Assembly: GCF_964340395.1 (NCBI RefSeq)
Contig: NC_135562.1
Coordinates: forward strand, 18,300,985 to 18,364,984
Source: Glandiceps talaboti
Taxonomy: Eukaryota; Hemichordata; Enteropneusta; Spengelidae
Direction: 5' to 3'
DNA length: 64,000 bases
Within the stretch, counting starts at the first letter, position 1, and each line of letters opens with the position of its first letter. A program made the translations under genes and the position numbers. A model generated the notes under the pieces. That model searched no databases, had not been told where the DNA came from, and was given only the letters and a program-made list of their open reading frames with translations. Of this stretch, positions 12,843 to 24,219 are shown piece by piece.

Positions 12843-13150
12843 GTCTATGTATGTATGTATGTATGTATGTATGTCACCACATAACTGAACCAAGGTATGC
12901 AGCATGCCATCACGTACTGAACCAAGGGATGCAGTAGGCACCAATGCCAGTCAATTACTCGGGACGTGCGTATTATGCCACCAATGGCAGCCAAGTGATA
13001 TTAAGTCAGTGATGAATGAACCAAAGAATGTAGTATGCCACCAATGACAGCCAAGAGATGTGTGTGCAAATATTAACTGAAACAAGGAAATTGCAGTGTG
13101 GCATGACTGACTGAACAAAGGGATGCAGTAATTCATCAACCTGGCAGCGA
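12843..13150. repeat. GTAT microsatellite and ~50-bp minisatellite at the 3' flank of copy A
   Basis: A (GTAT)n run at about 12847-12874 is followed by degenerate units with the theme 'CTGAACCAAGGGATGCAGTA..CCACCAATG.CAG'. The same theme fills the 3' flank of copy C (45.98-46.56 kb), so this repeat already flanked the ancestral transporter gene. Confidence 0.75.
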
Positions 13151-14099
13151 TGTAGCCGGGAATGTAGTTGGAGAACGTGTTAATTGTTAGCTAGTACTAG
13201 TAGCAGCTAAAGACAGAGTGGATAAGTGATGGACGTTAGATGTCGTTTGTTTTCTCAAATGCTGGGTTCCCAGGACATACAGCCAATCTAGAATTACTTT
13301 CCGTAGCTTTCTGATGTTTGTCTCCTATCCTCTTCAAATAAGGCACAAATAACATCACAAGGCCACCAACGGAAAGAGAAACTCCAGCCAGGTAGTAAAC
13401 ATGGTCATAATTTCGTGTGGCGTCGTAAATCCAACCTAGAGATAAAGTATGAAAATGTATGCAATGTCAGATATGTAAAATTATCATGCAAATGATTATT
13501 ATCACGTCAATATTTTGTTAAATAAAAAGGGTATTATAATAAAAAGGAGTGAAACGGGATGTTGTCTGATTACCCAAAATCTTGTTGACGTCACTACATT
13601 TCATCATCCGGCATTACAAAAATCGAATCAACTTTGCGACGTTCATTTTGTGAAAACCACATTTTACGTGATTTGCAATTTAGTCATTATACTGAAGCTT
13701 TTGCTGATCCAAACGATTAAGTGTAGCAATACTAATATAAGATTTATTTTTCGAATCAGACCATAAATTATGGCAATGTGAGTACACTTTTGTCGAGCTC
13801 GATATTTTGTTTCAAGTTGACTGGCTTCTATAATTGTAACTTAAAGATTATTCAAAATTCAGTATAAATCTGTCTAGATTAGGGTGATTCATGCCCCCCT
13901 CCCCCGTATATTCATAGATATGTTTGGGAAGTGTCAAATTTATCATTTATTTGCCCTTTTATCAAATTCTAACAGCCTTAAAAGTTCAATGGACACAAGG
14001 TAAGTTAAAACGTGTTTGGGAATATTATTTGAATGCTGCCTATTCAAAAAAAAATTCTATATAATTCCTGCAATTTGCAATTAACAACTCAAACTTTGA

Positions 14100-15000
14100 A
14101 TATTTTTTTTTTCATTCATTTCATTTTTTGTTATTTCTTTGCAGGGAAGAATGGTACAAAGGGTACAAGCAAAAACAGAACAAAAACATTTACCAAACAG
14201 AAAAGAGTAAAGGTTTTATAGAAACGGAAACAAAAAAAAGTACGAGTTCCAAATGAAATTTAGATTTAAATTTTAGAATAATTTTATCGATATTTTATGT
14301 CACTTTGAGTTAAAATGTTTATAGAGCCAGCTCATGCAACAAGGCACACACAAACTGAGTTTACTAGTTTTGGGAGCGTAACATTTGCGGCTTATTCAAA
14401 AGATACCTCAGTACGATTATTAACAGCATCATAGTTATTTGCACTTTAAGGCAGATACAGTAGTTTGATATCCAAACATGCATCTTATAGACCGCCACAA
14501 AATATTGTCTGTGTATTTCTAGATCGGGGATGTGTCTGAGTCAAAGCCATTGTTTATAATTATCTTCTATCAGTACTACCATGGTAAGACGTTTTCTTCA
14601 TGGACAGAAAATTCTAGCTTATTAAAATCAAAATCAAAATGAATTGAGCTAGGGAAATTTGTGTTGACTGGTTGACGTAAATTAGGGTCAACACAAGTTT
14701 ACTTCTTAATATGCATTAAACCCATATTCAGGCACCGTTGGGATTTTGTTAATTTAGAGAACAACAACTCATCGTCCACTTTTGGGGACCCTATCAATCT
14801 AACATGACAAAAGGTGCAATTTCCCTCATTGAAGTGCCGAAAGAGTCTACTGGACATTACCACCAACAGACAGTATTTCCTACCAGAATATGTTAAATTT
14901 CCATTGGTTTTATAAATCTGATTCTCGGCTATGACAGTTTAAACTTTCCCTGTGCCAGATCAGAATATAGTTTCAATAATTTCACTCCAACTGAAAGTGC
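14100..15000. other. Intron 3 of copy A; no separate gene seen
   Basis: The intron holds a plus-strand pyrimidine tract ending in TTTGCAG at about 14138-14144, followed by a short Lys-rich open stretch. Nothing else supports an exon there. The remainder is ordinary AT-rich sequence. Confidence 0.5.
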
Positions 15001-16214
15001 CCTCTCATGGTAAAACCATGTAAAGCCACTAGAACTTTGAAAAATCGTTTTGCCTGTATTTATTGTATACCTGCAATTGGAGTACCAATAAGTCCTACTC
15101 CGACAGCAACCGAGCAAAGAGCCAATGTACTGACTAATCTTTCTCGTCCTAAAAACTCCGTTAAATTAACAGCAATGATGGGTAGGTACATTCCACTTGT
15201 AAGACCAATCACAGCGTTGATAACCGCTATACCAGCATACGTATGTGCTAGTGGACTCAAGAGTGATGTAACACCTGCCGTGACGAGACTTACTGCGTAA
15301 AGAGAAGGTCCTGTGATATATTTACATTCCAGAATGAATCCATGGACCCCTCTTCCGATGATGCTGAAAATTCCCATGATTGAAATAAGGAAGGCATTGT
15401 CTCTAGAGCTAGCGAATTCCATGGATTCTGCTTTGGGCAAAAGAAAAATCACTGCGATGTAGTGACCAAACCCGAGAAAGAAACAGGAAATGAACATCAA
15501 AAGAAACAGAGGACTTTCCCGGAAAAGATGGAGGTCGAATATCACAAATGCCCTCTTTTTATCATCCCATTCTTTTTACACGCATTCCCCTTCTTTATTC
15601 CAAGTGGACGCTGACACTGTTTTATGCTTCCATTAGAGTCAATATTGATTGAATCGGCATGGTCAGTGTCATGAGTTTGGCGTTCAATTATATCAAGATG
15701 CATAGTGCTATCTGTTTTATTGCTCTCGCATGATGGCTTTCTTTCGGTCTCATCTGATAGACGATCTGAAGATGGAGAAGTCTTTGCAGAGTCTGCATTG
15801 TTGCTTGGTTTTCTGAGTAAGGTTGCACAGACACAGATATTGGCATTGATAGCCGAGAGAACAAGGAACGATCCTCGCCAGCCATATTCTTCAATGAGTG
15901 TATGCAGCAGTGGAGGAAATACAAAGATACCGAGACCTGATCCGGTATAGGCCAATCCATTTGCCAAGGCATGTCTTTTCTTGAAATAGACACATACCAT
16001 TCCTACGCTGGGACTGTATGCTAATCCATACCCGAAACCTGTAGATAAAGAAACTAGCTAGGTATTATTGTTTTTTTCATTATCGAATGCCCTTGAGTAT
16101 ATATTGTAGCGAAGTAGGAATGGGTTATTGTTTTTGACTATTCCTCCATTGAGATATTGGTTAAGTTAATTTGTCATGTGACTAACTTGAGCGCAACTGA
16201 TCTTCTTTTTTACC

Positions 16215-19200
16215 TTCCGTAAGGAAAGTTATGATATACTGATGAAGTCTGTGTGTGTGTGTGTGTGTCTGTGTCTGTATCACCATTTCCGAAAAAACGG
16301 ATGCATTAATTCAAAAGAAATTTCATAGACATGTTCCATAGGGTAATGACAAGAACTGATTAGGTTTTAGTAATAATCCGATGAATATTAATGACCAATT
16401 TGAGTAATTAATCTATCGAACGAGTATAAAGTTGGCGACAGATTCAGATTCAGATTGTGTTATCTTATGAACGTTATATTGATCGTTAGATGGCCTCAGA
16501 TCCGAATCTGAATCTGACGCCAACTTCATACTCGTGCTCTACACTACTGAGAAAGACTCTGTTTTCAGGGGTTTCATGCCAACCTTATTTTGTGTTTCCC
16601 TTGGATCTGCACTCTGCATTGGCTGCACAAACACTAGAAATAAGAAGACCGAGGCAGGGTGTTTAATAAGTGATTCAAACTTACCAGAAAACAATTTTTT
16701 TCTTGGCCTTAAAATAGGTTTACAATGTGCGCGGAGTTCACAAACAGGTGAAATATTTATCATCGTTTCAATTTCGTCAAATATGGACTTATCTTTTCAA
16801 ATTTCACACACTCATGCGCAGATGAATAAAGAGAAATCGTGTCTTTTTAGATTTTCGATTAGAAGTTTAGGAAGTATTATATTGAACTCGAACTTTCTTT
16901 TATGATTTCTCTCGATAACAAACTACCGCTGTTTGTTGCAAGGCTTGTACATAATCATTTATCTAGCTCTGTATCTCAGGATATAAATACACTCTCACAT
17001 ATTTATCAAGTGTAACAATCTACAATTTATACCCAAATGTGTGTGGTCAAAATATGGAAAATAGACCAAGCCTCGCCTATCCTACAAGGAAAATGCCGCG
17101 ACAATGTATCAATAATGGTGACCTATACCTCTATATAATTAGTGTACAGTGAGGGCGCGCCACTCAACGAAATCTTGAGAATGTGTGGTGGGACAGAAGG
17201 AAGTTCAACACGCACATGCCATATCCCGGGTATGTAGGGGATCACAGAAGCCGAGTGAAGTCAAGGATGGCAAGCTTTCCTGTGCTGAGGATAGGAGGCG
17301 TGGCGGGCATTTGAACAACATTTTTGACAACTAACTTTCATTGGGACTTGACGAATCACAGATATAGAGCTAAATTTCTTGCATAAATCCTTACGGAAGG
17401 CATTCAGTTTAAATCTGGTCCAACTGTGTCTGGTGTATGTAATTTACAACTTAATTTCCCATTTAAGGCCCCTGAAATTATTTTTCTGGTCAGTGCGCGC
17501 ATCACTTAAATACCCAGCTTCGGTCTTTTTTGTGTTTGTCCAGCTCATGCACTCTGCAGATCCATGGAGAAACACAAAAATAACCCTCCCTACTTCAGAG
17601 AAGGCAACTGCAGAGCCAATCATGAACAAGCATGTGATATCTGCCCCACATACACACTTGCTCTTAAGTACTAAATAAAACAAACAGTAACTGCCAGTAC
17701 ATTGAGTGACAGGTTTGTTGAGAATTTTCTTTTAAAGCCCATGTCGTCGCACCATTTTTCTTGGCTTTATTGCATATTTTTTCTGTCTTCAAAGTCTTTG
17801 ATGAAAACTATACGCACACCGTACCAAATGTGTGTACACCAATAACATTCAGAATTAGTATGGACACTATAAATGCATTTCAGACAGATTTGTGCAAAGG
17901 AATGTCCAGACATCCACATTTCTATTACCAGATTTAAACTGAATGCCTTCCGTAAGGGTATAGTCTTGCAATTTCATGATTTATGCAAGAAATTTAGCTC
18001 TATATCTGTGATTGTTCAAGTCCCTATGAAAGTTAGTTGTCAAAAATGTTGTTCAAATGCCCGCCTCCTATTCTCAGCACAGGAAAGCTTACAATCCTCT
18101 ACTTTACTTGGCTTTCGTGATTCCCTACATATGCGGGATATGCACATCCGATCCGTTTCCATGGCAAATAATAAACGAAATTCAAAGCCACATAACATTG
18201 CTATAATTACGCATTAGAAAGTTTACATACTTCAGGGTAAGCATCGTTACACTTTAATACAGAGAAGTGATACGGTATTAATGCACTACTTCGTGAATGG
18301 GTAAAATTTATATATTCCTGTTTCGACCGACATACCATCTGCTCCAAATCCTATAAGTTTCTGCTTCATCGTCACATATATATTTTTTGTCAAGATTTTG
18401 TTGAATGGTGCGCCCTCACTGTACACTAATTATATTGAGGTCAATGTATAGGTCACCAGTATTGATACATTGTTGCGAACCCACACAATGGACTGCTAAA
18501 TATAAATATCGATTTTGACATAGGCAGTAAACAACAATGTTGAAGGCAATTTTGGCTTGGTCTATTTTCCATATTTTGACCACCCACATTTCGGAATGAA
18601 TTATATATTATTACATTTGTGTAAACAGCGGTAATTTGTTATTGGGAGAAATCGGAAAAGAACATGGTAAAAAGGAGACATTTCGAGGTCAACAATATAA
18701 TAATTCCGAAACTTCTAATCAAAAATCTAAAAAGATACGATTTCACTTTATTCATCTGTGCATTAGTGTGTGGAATTTCAAAATGATATGTCCATATTTG
18801 ATGAAATTGAAATGATGATAAATATTTCACCTGTTTTTGAACTCGTCGCTAATTGTAAACCTATTTTAAGGCCAAGAAGAAAAAAAGAATTGTTTTCTGG
18901 TGAGTTTGCATTACTTAAATACCCTGCCTTGATCTTCTTTTTTCTCGCGTTTGTCCAGCCAATGCAGACTGCAGATCCAAGGGAAACACCAGGTAACTCT
19001 CCCAACATTAATTGCTACTTCAGGGAAGACAACTACTGAACTTATCATGAACAATTAACAAAAAAAAATCGCATCGTCACACCACTTTAGGAAACGTTTC
19101 CTGACCAGAAACAACAATATTCTTTTGTGTGGCCATCGCCTCTAATTACCAAAAACATGCCAATAACTTATTAAAACTAAAAGTGAAATCGATAATATTT

Positions 19201-19483
19201 TCAGGAGAGATGCGCTTTGGTATCGCAAATGTATGTACCAAGCTATAATGAATTGAAAGCATGCATTCTTGAGTTATAGCCTAAAACCTTTAAGTACGTA
19301 AATTGCTCATTAATATTCATGAGATATTTACCGCAAGCTAATCCGTTCTTGCCATTCCCCCACGGAACAAGTGTGCCGAATTTCGTTTGAATTGCGCCAG
19401 CCGTTTTGGAGAAAACGATGACACAGACAGACACATAGAATTTTCTCCCCCTAAAGTATCTCCTCCTTAAGGAAGGAAAAATG
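16215..19483. mobile_element. Foldback element in intron 2 of copy A
   Basis: Both ends carry the same inverted sequence: on the left CCTTCCGTAAGGAAAG at about 16222, and on the right its complement-like TCCTTAAGGAAGG at about 19463. After each end come TGTGTCTGT-type words, an AATTCAAA.GAAATT block and a TGAATATTAATGA block in inverted order. Inner inverted arms pair about 16.55-17.42 kb with 17.93-18.99 kb; one example is CCTTACGGAAGGCATTCAG at 17390 against CTGAATGCCTTCCGTAAGG at 17939. No transposase reading frame is visible, so it is probably non-autonomous. It begins only about 30 bp from the donor of exon 2. Confidence 0.8.
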
Positions 19484-19754
19484 GTTTTAAAAGACCAAAC
19501 CTTACCATCTTACCTACAAGAAAACCATGTGTAAAACACAGAACAGCAACGGATTTCGCAAACGAACTGAGTAAGTGTCCAATACTGGAGATAATACCAC
19601 CAACCATGATAGCTGTACGACATCCAAACCTCTTGGCGATCACACTTGCTAAGGGTCCTAGAATAAAATTGTGACATTCGACAAAGTGAAAAGAACTATC
19701 AGGAAAACTGTGTAAACCTTACACCCATGCATATATACATACTAGACAGGCTTA

Positions 19755-20042
19755 GGTGAAACATTGTGACACACTGGATGAGTGGTTAAACCACTTGCCT
19801 CTTACAACTACAGTGAGGGTTCTAACCCATTCAGGGTTTGATTAAATTTACAAAGCTGGATGTAACATGAGTGTCGTTCAGTTTGACTTTACCGAACAAT
19901 GCAGGTTTTCCCCGGAGTACTCCGGTTTCCTCCTGCACTAACACTGAACCTTCCTCCTGTTATTGGGCAAAGCCCATAGGATGGTTTATAAAATAAATAT
20001 TAAATAAATAAATAGATAAACAAACAAACAAACAAACAAATA
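19755..20042 (+). mobile_element. tRNA-derived SINE
   Basis: The head has pol III promoter-like boxes: TGGATGAGTGGTT (A box) near 19776 and GGGTTCTAACCC (B box) near 19817, with tRNA-like spacing. The body contains CCCCGGAGTACTCCGGTTT and CCTCCTGCACTAAC, as in broadly distributed metazoan SINEs. It ends in an (AAAT/AAAC)n tail at about 19995-20040. It lies in intron 1 of copy A. Confidence 0.75.
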
Positions 20043-20383
20043 CGCCACTAAGATAAACTGTTTAAACGTTTGCTGTTGTTCCAACGTTAAGGCTCTACCC
20101 TACAAAATCACACCACTGTCTAATACAGCCAAATTCATCATTCATTATTTCATGCATAATGATAATTCCATCGCTACCAATCACAGAACACAAACAAAAA
20201 CAATGTAACTGCTTGAATCATATCCAGTACGACAATCTGAATACATAATGTATAAAATAATGTGTAAAATAATCAATTCATTACACAACGAAATCAAGGG
20301 ACATTTTGCATCGATTACTGATGATGCTTCATGAATGGCAAAGTAGTTGTTTTATGTTTTAAGTATTATATAAGGAAATATTA

Positions 20384-20802
20384 TTGAATCATTAGTCTAG
20401 TTCCTGACGCACCGTATTCCGTACTACGTTAACTTCACATTTATACCTTGTAGTCAAACCCCTGACTCAAGATGTTAATTTTGATTCAACCCCATGGTGA
20501 GCGAAGTGTGAATGGCGCATGTCAGTAGTAATCCATCACAAATTGACGGGCTGTCATCATCGCTCATTAATATTGATTTGATACAGCTGTTTTGACTATG
20601 TCCAATGTACAACCAGGACTCCACCTCCAGTCTGTTTATACTAAAATCCCATGGGGACGCGAGATCGTCATCATGTTTATATGAACGCTGTAGGTGGGAG
20701 CACAGAATTCTGTGCAAGAGTCACGTGCTTGACTAGATGGTATAAGTGTTAAGTTAACGTAGTACGGAATATGGTACATTAGGAACTAGGCTATTGAATA
20801 AT
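20384..20802. mobile_element. 401-bp MITE with terminal inverted repeats and 9-bp target duplication
   Basis: The element is 20393-20793. The left end starts TAGTCTAGTTCCTGACGCAC and the right end, read in reverse, starts TAGCCTAGTTCCTAATGTAC; the first ~55 bp differ at about seven positions and similarity continues to about 75 bp. Flanks are TTGAATCAT (20384-20392) and TTGAATAAT (20794-20802), one mismatch in nine. The size of the duplication fits Mutator-like or related DNA transposons; no transposase is encoded. Confidence 0.85.
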
Positions 20803-21036
20803 GAAATTTGCTATTTTCCGGTCCACCAAAGGAGTACTTACATATCCTTATATGAGTTGTTGGAAAAAAAATCATATACTGATAAATCAATAAGGAACCT
20901 TTTGGTAAACTTGTGAAGTAACCAATGATCATGTCATAAAGGGTTTCGTCCGTTTGTTAGTCTCGTCATGATGTATACTGCTAGTGAAATGAGAAGGAAG
21001 GGATCATGGTATTATGATCATACGCATGCAAGCACG

Positions 21037-21045
21037 CACGCACGC

Positions 21046-21097
<52 letters not shown>
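21037..21097. repeat. (AC)n microsatellite
   Basis: An uninterrupted dinucleotide run of about 50 bp, preceded by CACG-type units, in intron 1 of copy A. The intron from 21.1 to 22.4 kb shows nothing else I can name. Confidence 0.95.
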
Positions 21098-21098
<1 letters not shown>

Positions 21099-22478
21099 AA
21101 ATAGAAAACATGCACTTAACACTTTGATGACGTTGTTCTGTGTCAAATCTGGATGCCAACGCGGTCTCTAACTAAACCGCATCTGGTCAAAGTCTGTCAA
21201 TCAGCACAAAATATTGTTCATCCAATCAGTGAAGTTGTTGGTTAGAATTTTGTTATTGGTTAACAAAGACATTATGTTAATGACTGGCTACGGATGAATT
21301 TTAAATTGCATACCATGTACCCCAGGGATCCAGACTTCTAGTGTAACGACTTTGACTATACTGTGAGTGGAGGTGTAAATCGTAACGATACTGTATAGGG
21401 ACTAGACTATTCCATGTCATGAGCTGAAATTACGTTGTTTTCCTACAGAAAGAATGGTGACTATGATAATACAATTCAAGGTTGCAAAAACTGTTCACTC
21501 AGTGCATTTATCCTCTCCTAAATCATTATTCAGGGCAGATCATTTATTTCCCATATGGCTTGTAAAGGAGATTGTTCTAACATTGCTTTGTCTACGTACT
21601 GTTATTACTTTTTTTTCCCAAATATAACATGACCTTTCATTCTCAAAAAATTGGCATTGTTTCATTTAGTGTATTGAGACTGTCTTTCATCTAATAAGTA
21701 AATAAAAATGGAGATAATTAACATAGTTATTTGTTTGCCGCGTGTCCGGTAAATATGTAAATTTTCCTCACACAATGAATTGGAATGCTAAACAATGTGA
21801 AACAGACAACAAGAATACCAACAATGGAACACAAGCAATCATTTGAAATGTGGGCCTACGTCACACAGAAGATACCTTTGAATTTAGTGTTTTAACATGT
21901 TTAAATGGATGCAGTCGATAACAACTGTTTCGACATTGATAAAAATCGAGATAAAGGATACATCAACATTAACAACAAAGTTGCGAGGGGCTGTGGGTGA
22001 CGTTCGTTCGCAGCCTCTCAGGATGAAAACTAGCATATACATATAGTCTTAGTTTTACTACATAATCTACTTAACGTTAAATTTGTTATCAGATAATTGT
22101 TCAACCCGGAAAATTGAGGTAGGTACTTATCACTTCTCTGGTATAGCGTAGTAATGATGGAGATGGTCAGTAAACCTGTCACTGCTTTGATGTGATATAT
22201 GTGATAAATCTCTGGTGTTTTGTGTTATGTTTTATGGATGAATTTAGCTGTCATATACAAATTGATTCTAATGGTGATTTTGAAAACATGTGACATCACT
22301 CGACTACGAGTTATTGAAATGTTCATGATTTTATTAAAATATGAATACATGGACTTTCTGAGCACGTCAGGTTTTAGGTGCCAAAGGTTACCTAGTTCTG
22401 GTTCCCCTTTCAAACGATTTTATGTATCATATTGACCATTAGGTCCTTTAATCCAACATGTCACGATTTCCCCCTAAA

Positions 22479-22638
22479 TGTACATACATACATACATACA
22501 TACATACATACATACATACAGTACATGCATACATGCATACATGTATACATACATACATACATGCATGCATGCATGCATGCATACATACCTACATACATGC
22601 ATGCATGCATACATGCATACATGTACAGACAGACATGC

Positions 22639-22674
<36 letters not shown>
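22479..22674. repeat. CATA/CATG and CAGA tetranucleotide microsatellites, intron 1 of copy A
   Basis: A run of (ACAT)n with CATG variants (22479-22625) is followed by (CAGA)n (22626-22674). It sits about 30 bp inside intron 1, the position where copies B and C also carry tetranucleotide arrays. Confidence 0.95.
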
Positions 22675-22676
<2 letters not shown>

Positions 22677-22957
22677 CCAACTTTATAATCGTAGTACATG
22701 TTACCTGTACAAGTGGAAAAGACCACCGACATAGTGATTACCAATGACGTATTCCCGGCACCCTTATCAAAATGTTGAAGAAGTACAACGAAGAAAGGTC
22801 CTAATGCTTGATTTAGACCAAGGACAAACAACAAAATTATATTGCATCCTAAAACCACAAACCAACCACGGATATTTAGATCTTTCTTTTTGGAAGCAAC
22901 GTCACACTTTGTTATATTTTCCTCCATCTTGTCTTTCTATCCAAGTACTAAATAAAT

Positions 22958-23468
22958 CTGTAATAGATTATATAGAGACGAAATGGTAAGACTTTTTCGC
23001 ATTAATGTAGTTCAATATGTATGTTTAGGTTACACTTTATATATGCCATTGTTTCATATTGTGATAACAGGCTTCTTATGGATCTGCAACCTTCATTAAC
23101 CAAATAATCATATTGTCATATTTGAAATTCATAGATAAAATAGTAGGGCTAACAGTATTTGCCCTGACTAGTTACTATTGCTGCAGCATTTCGGCAATGT
23201 TGACTTCAACCTGCAACCGAGACCAGAAGATAACCACAATATCAAACTCTCCGTTAGAGTCTCAGGAATATGGAAATCCATGGTGACAGAACCGAAAATT
23301 ATTACAACTCAAGTTAGAACACATTTTGTAACGTGGTGTAGGAAGACTCAGACCAACATTTATTCGGATAAAATAAAGATACTATGGGTTGGGTTTGTGT
23401 ATCATGATAATACAATTTTAATGTGTTTGGGTTGAACGTGTTTGTTTGTTTGTTTGTATGTTTGTGTT

Positions 23469-23533
<65 letters not shown>

Positions 23534-23790
23534 TATAGCTATGAACCGGCACATATAAATGAACCACTCTTCCCAAAAAAAAAAACATGCGTGTTACCCT
23601 GTAAACAGCCATGCTTTGAGTGAAATTCCATTTTGTCCTCACATAGCTCAGCAAATATATCGGTACATGCCTCAATGATAACAAAGCGCTCATATTCGAT
23701 ATTGATTGATGGTCTAGCTATTGACAATTTCATTTCAGTTTCAGCTTGTGGCTTGGTTCAGGATTGCAAGTGGATAGTAGAAATTAAATG

Positions 23791-23849
<59 letters not shown>

Positions 23850-24219
23850 TCCTTCGTACAAACATGCTAACACAAAACAACTCATACAGGCAGATCAAAG
23901 CATGTATGAATTACATCCCTGAAGATACACAATAACATTTTTGTTTAAGAATTTCTTTTTGTTTTCGTCGTTATCATTGTGAATTTGCTGAGTGGCGTGG
24001 CTGCCAAACAAATATGAAACAATAATGCTATTCATAGTATGCATATATTGTTTCTAATTCATATCCAGTACATGGGAAAACGCTCTACATGATTCACCTT
24101 CAAAGGGTTTATCTGACCAGGAAAACTTCGATTCCTAGCTTCTCATTCAATCGAGTCATTTGCAAAAGTGTGAATTTTTAGTTTAGAATTATAGGATAAG
24201 AAATATGAAGTACTCATAC
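22958..24219. other. Inferred 5' leader intron of copy A with GT and CA microsatellites
   Basis: On the minus strand it begins GTATGAG at 24219 and ends CTATTACAG at 22958, so a leader exon can join the start-codon exon, which extends to 22957. It contains (GT)n at about 23471-23533 and (CA)n at about 23793-23847. No coding exon is seen. Confidence 0.65.

Larger units (their letters stand above)
13236..22927 (-). pseudogene. SLC16-type transporter copy A, frameshifted in its large exon
   Basis: Coding exons on the minus strand are 22705-22927 (start ATG at 22927), 19514-19657, 15071-16038 and 13236-13435 (stop TAA at 13236-13238). Junctions and phases match copies B and C exactly. The large exon is 968 bp against 957 in B: nine bases are an in-frame insertion in the cytoplasmic loop, and two are an extra AA in an A-run near 15557-15562. 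That gives a premature TGA about six codons later, before the second half of the transporter. The rest stays open and closely similar, so the lesion is recent or is a sequence error. If the frame were whole the protein would be about 510 residues with twelve membrane segments. The TM5 family motif YFKKRHALANGLAYTG is intact. The last exon ends in its own tail, NPAFEKTNDI. Introns are 3047, 3475 and 1635 bp, swollen by mobile elements. Confidence 0.87.

Noticed and set aside
14138-14221. A strong pyrimidine tract and TTTGCAG followed by a short Lys-rich open stretch
   Set aside because: It is on the opposite strand inside intron 3 of copy A, with no partner exon, donor or homologue.
19760-19830. 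A possible tRNA gene
   Set aside because: A- and B-box-like words are present, but no cloverleaf closes and the sequence continues into a SINE body and tail.
22432-22747. Several overlapping His/Thr/Tyr- or Cys/Met-rich frames
   Set aside because: They are translations of the CATA and CAGA microsatellites in intron 1 of copy A.
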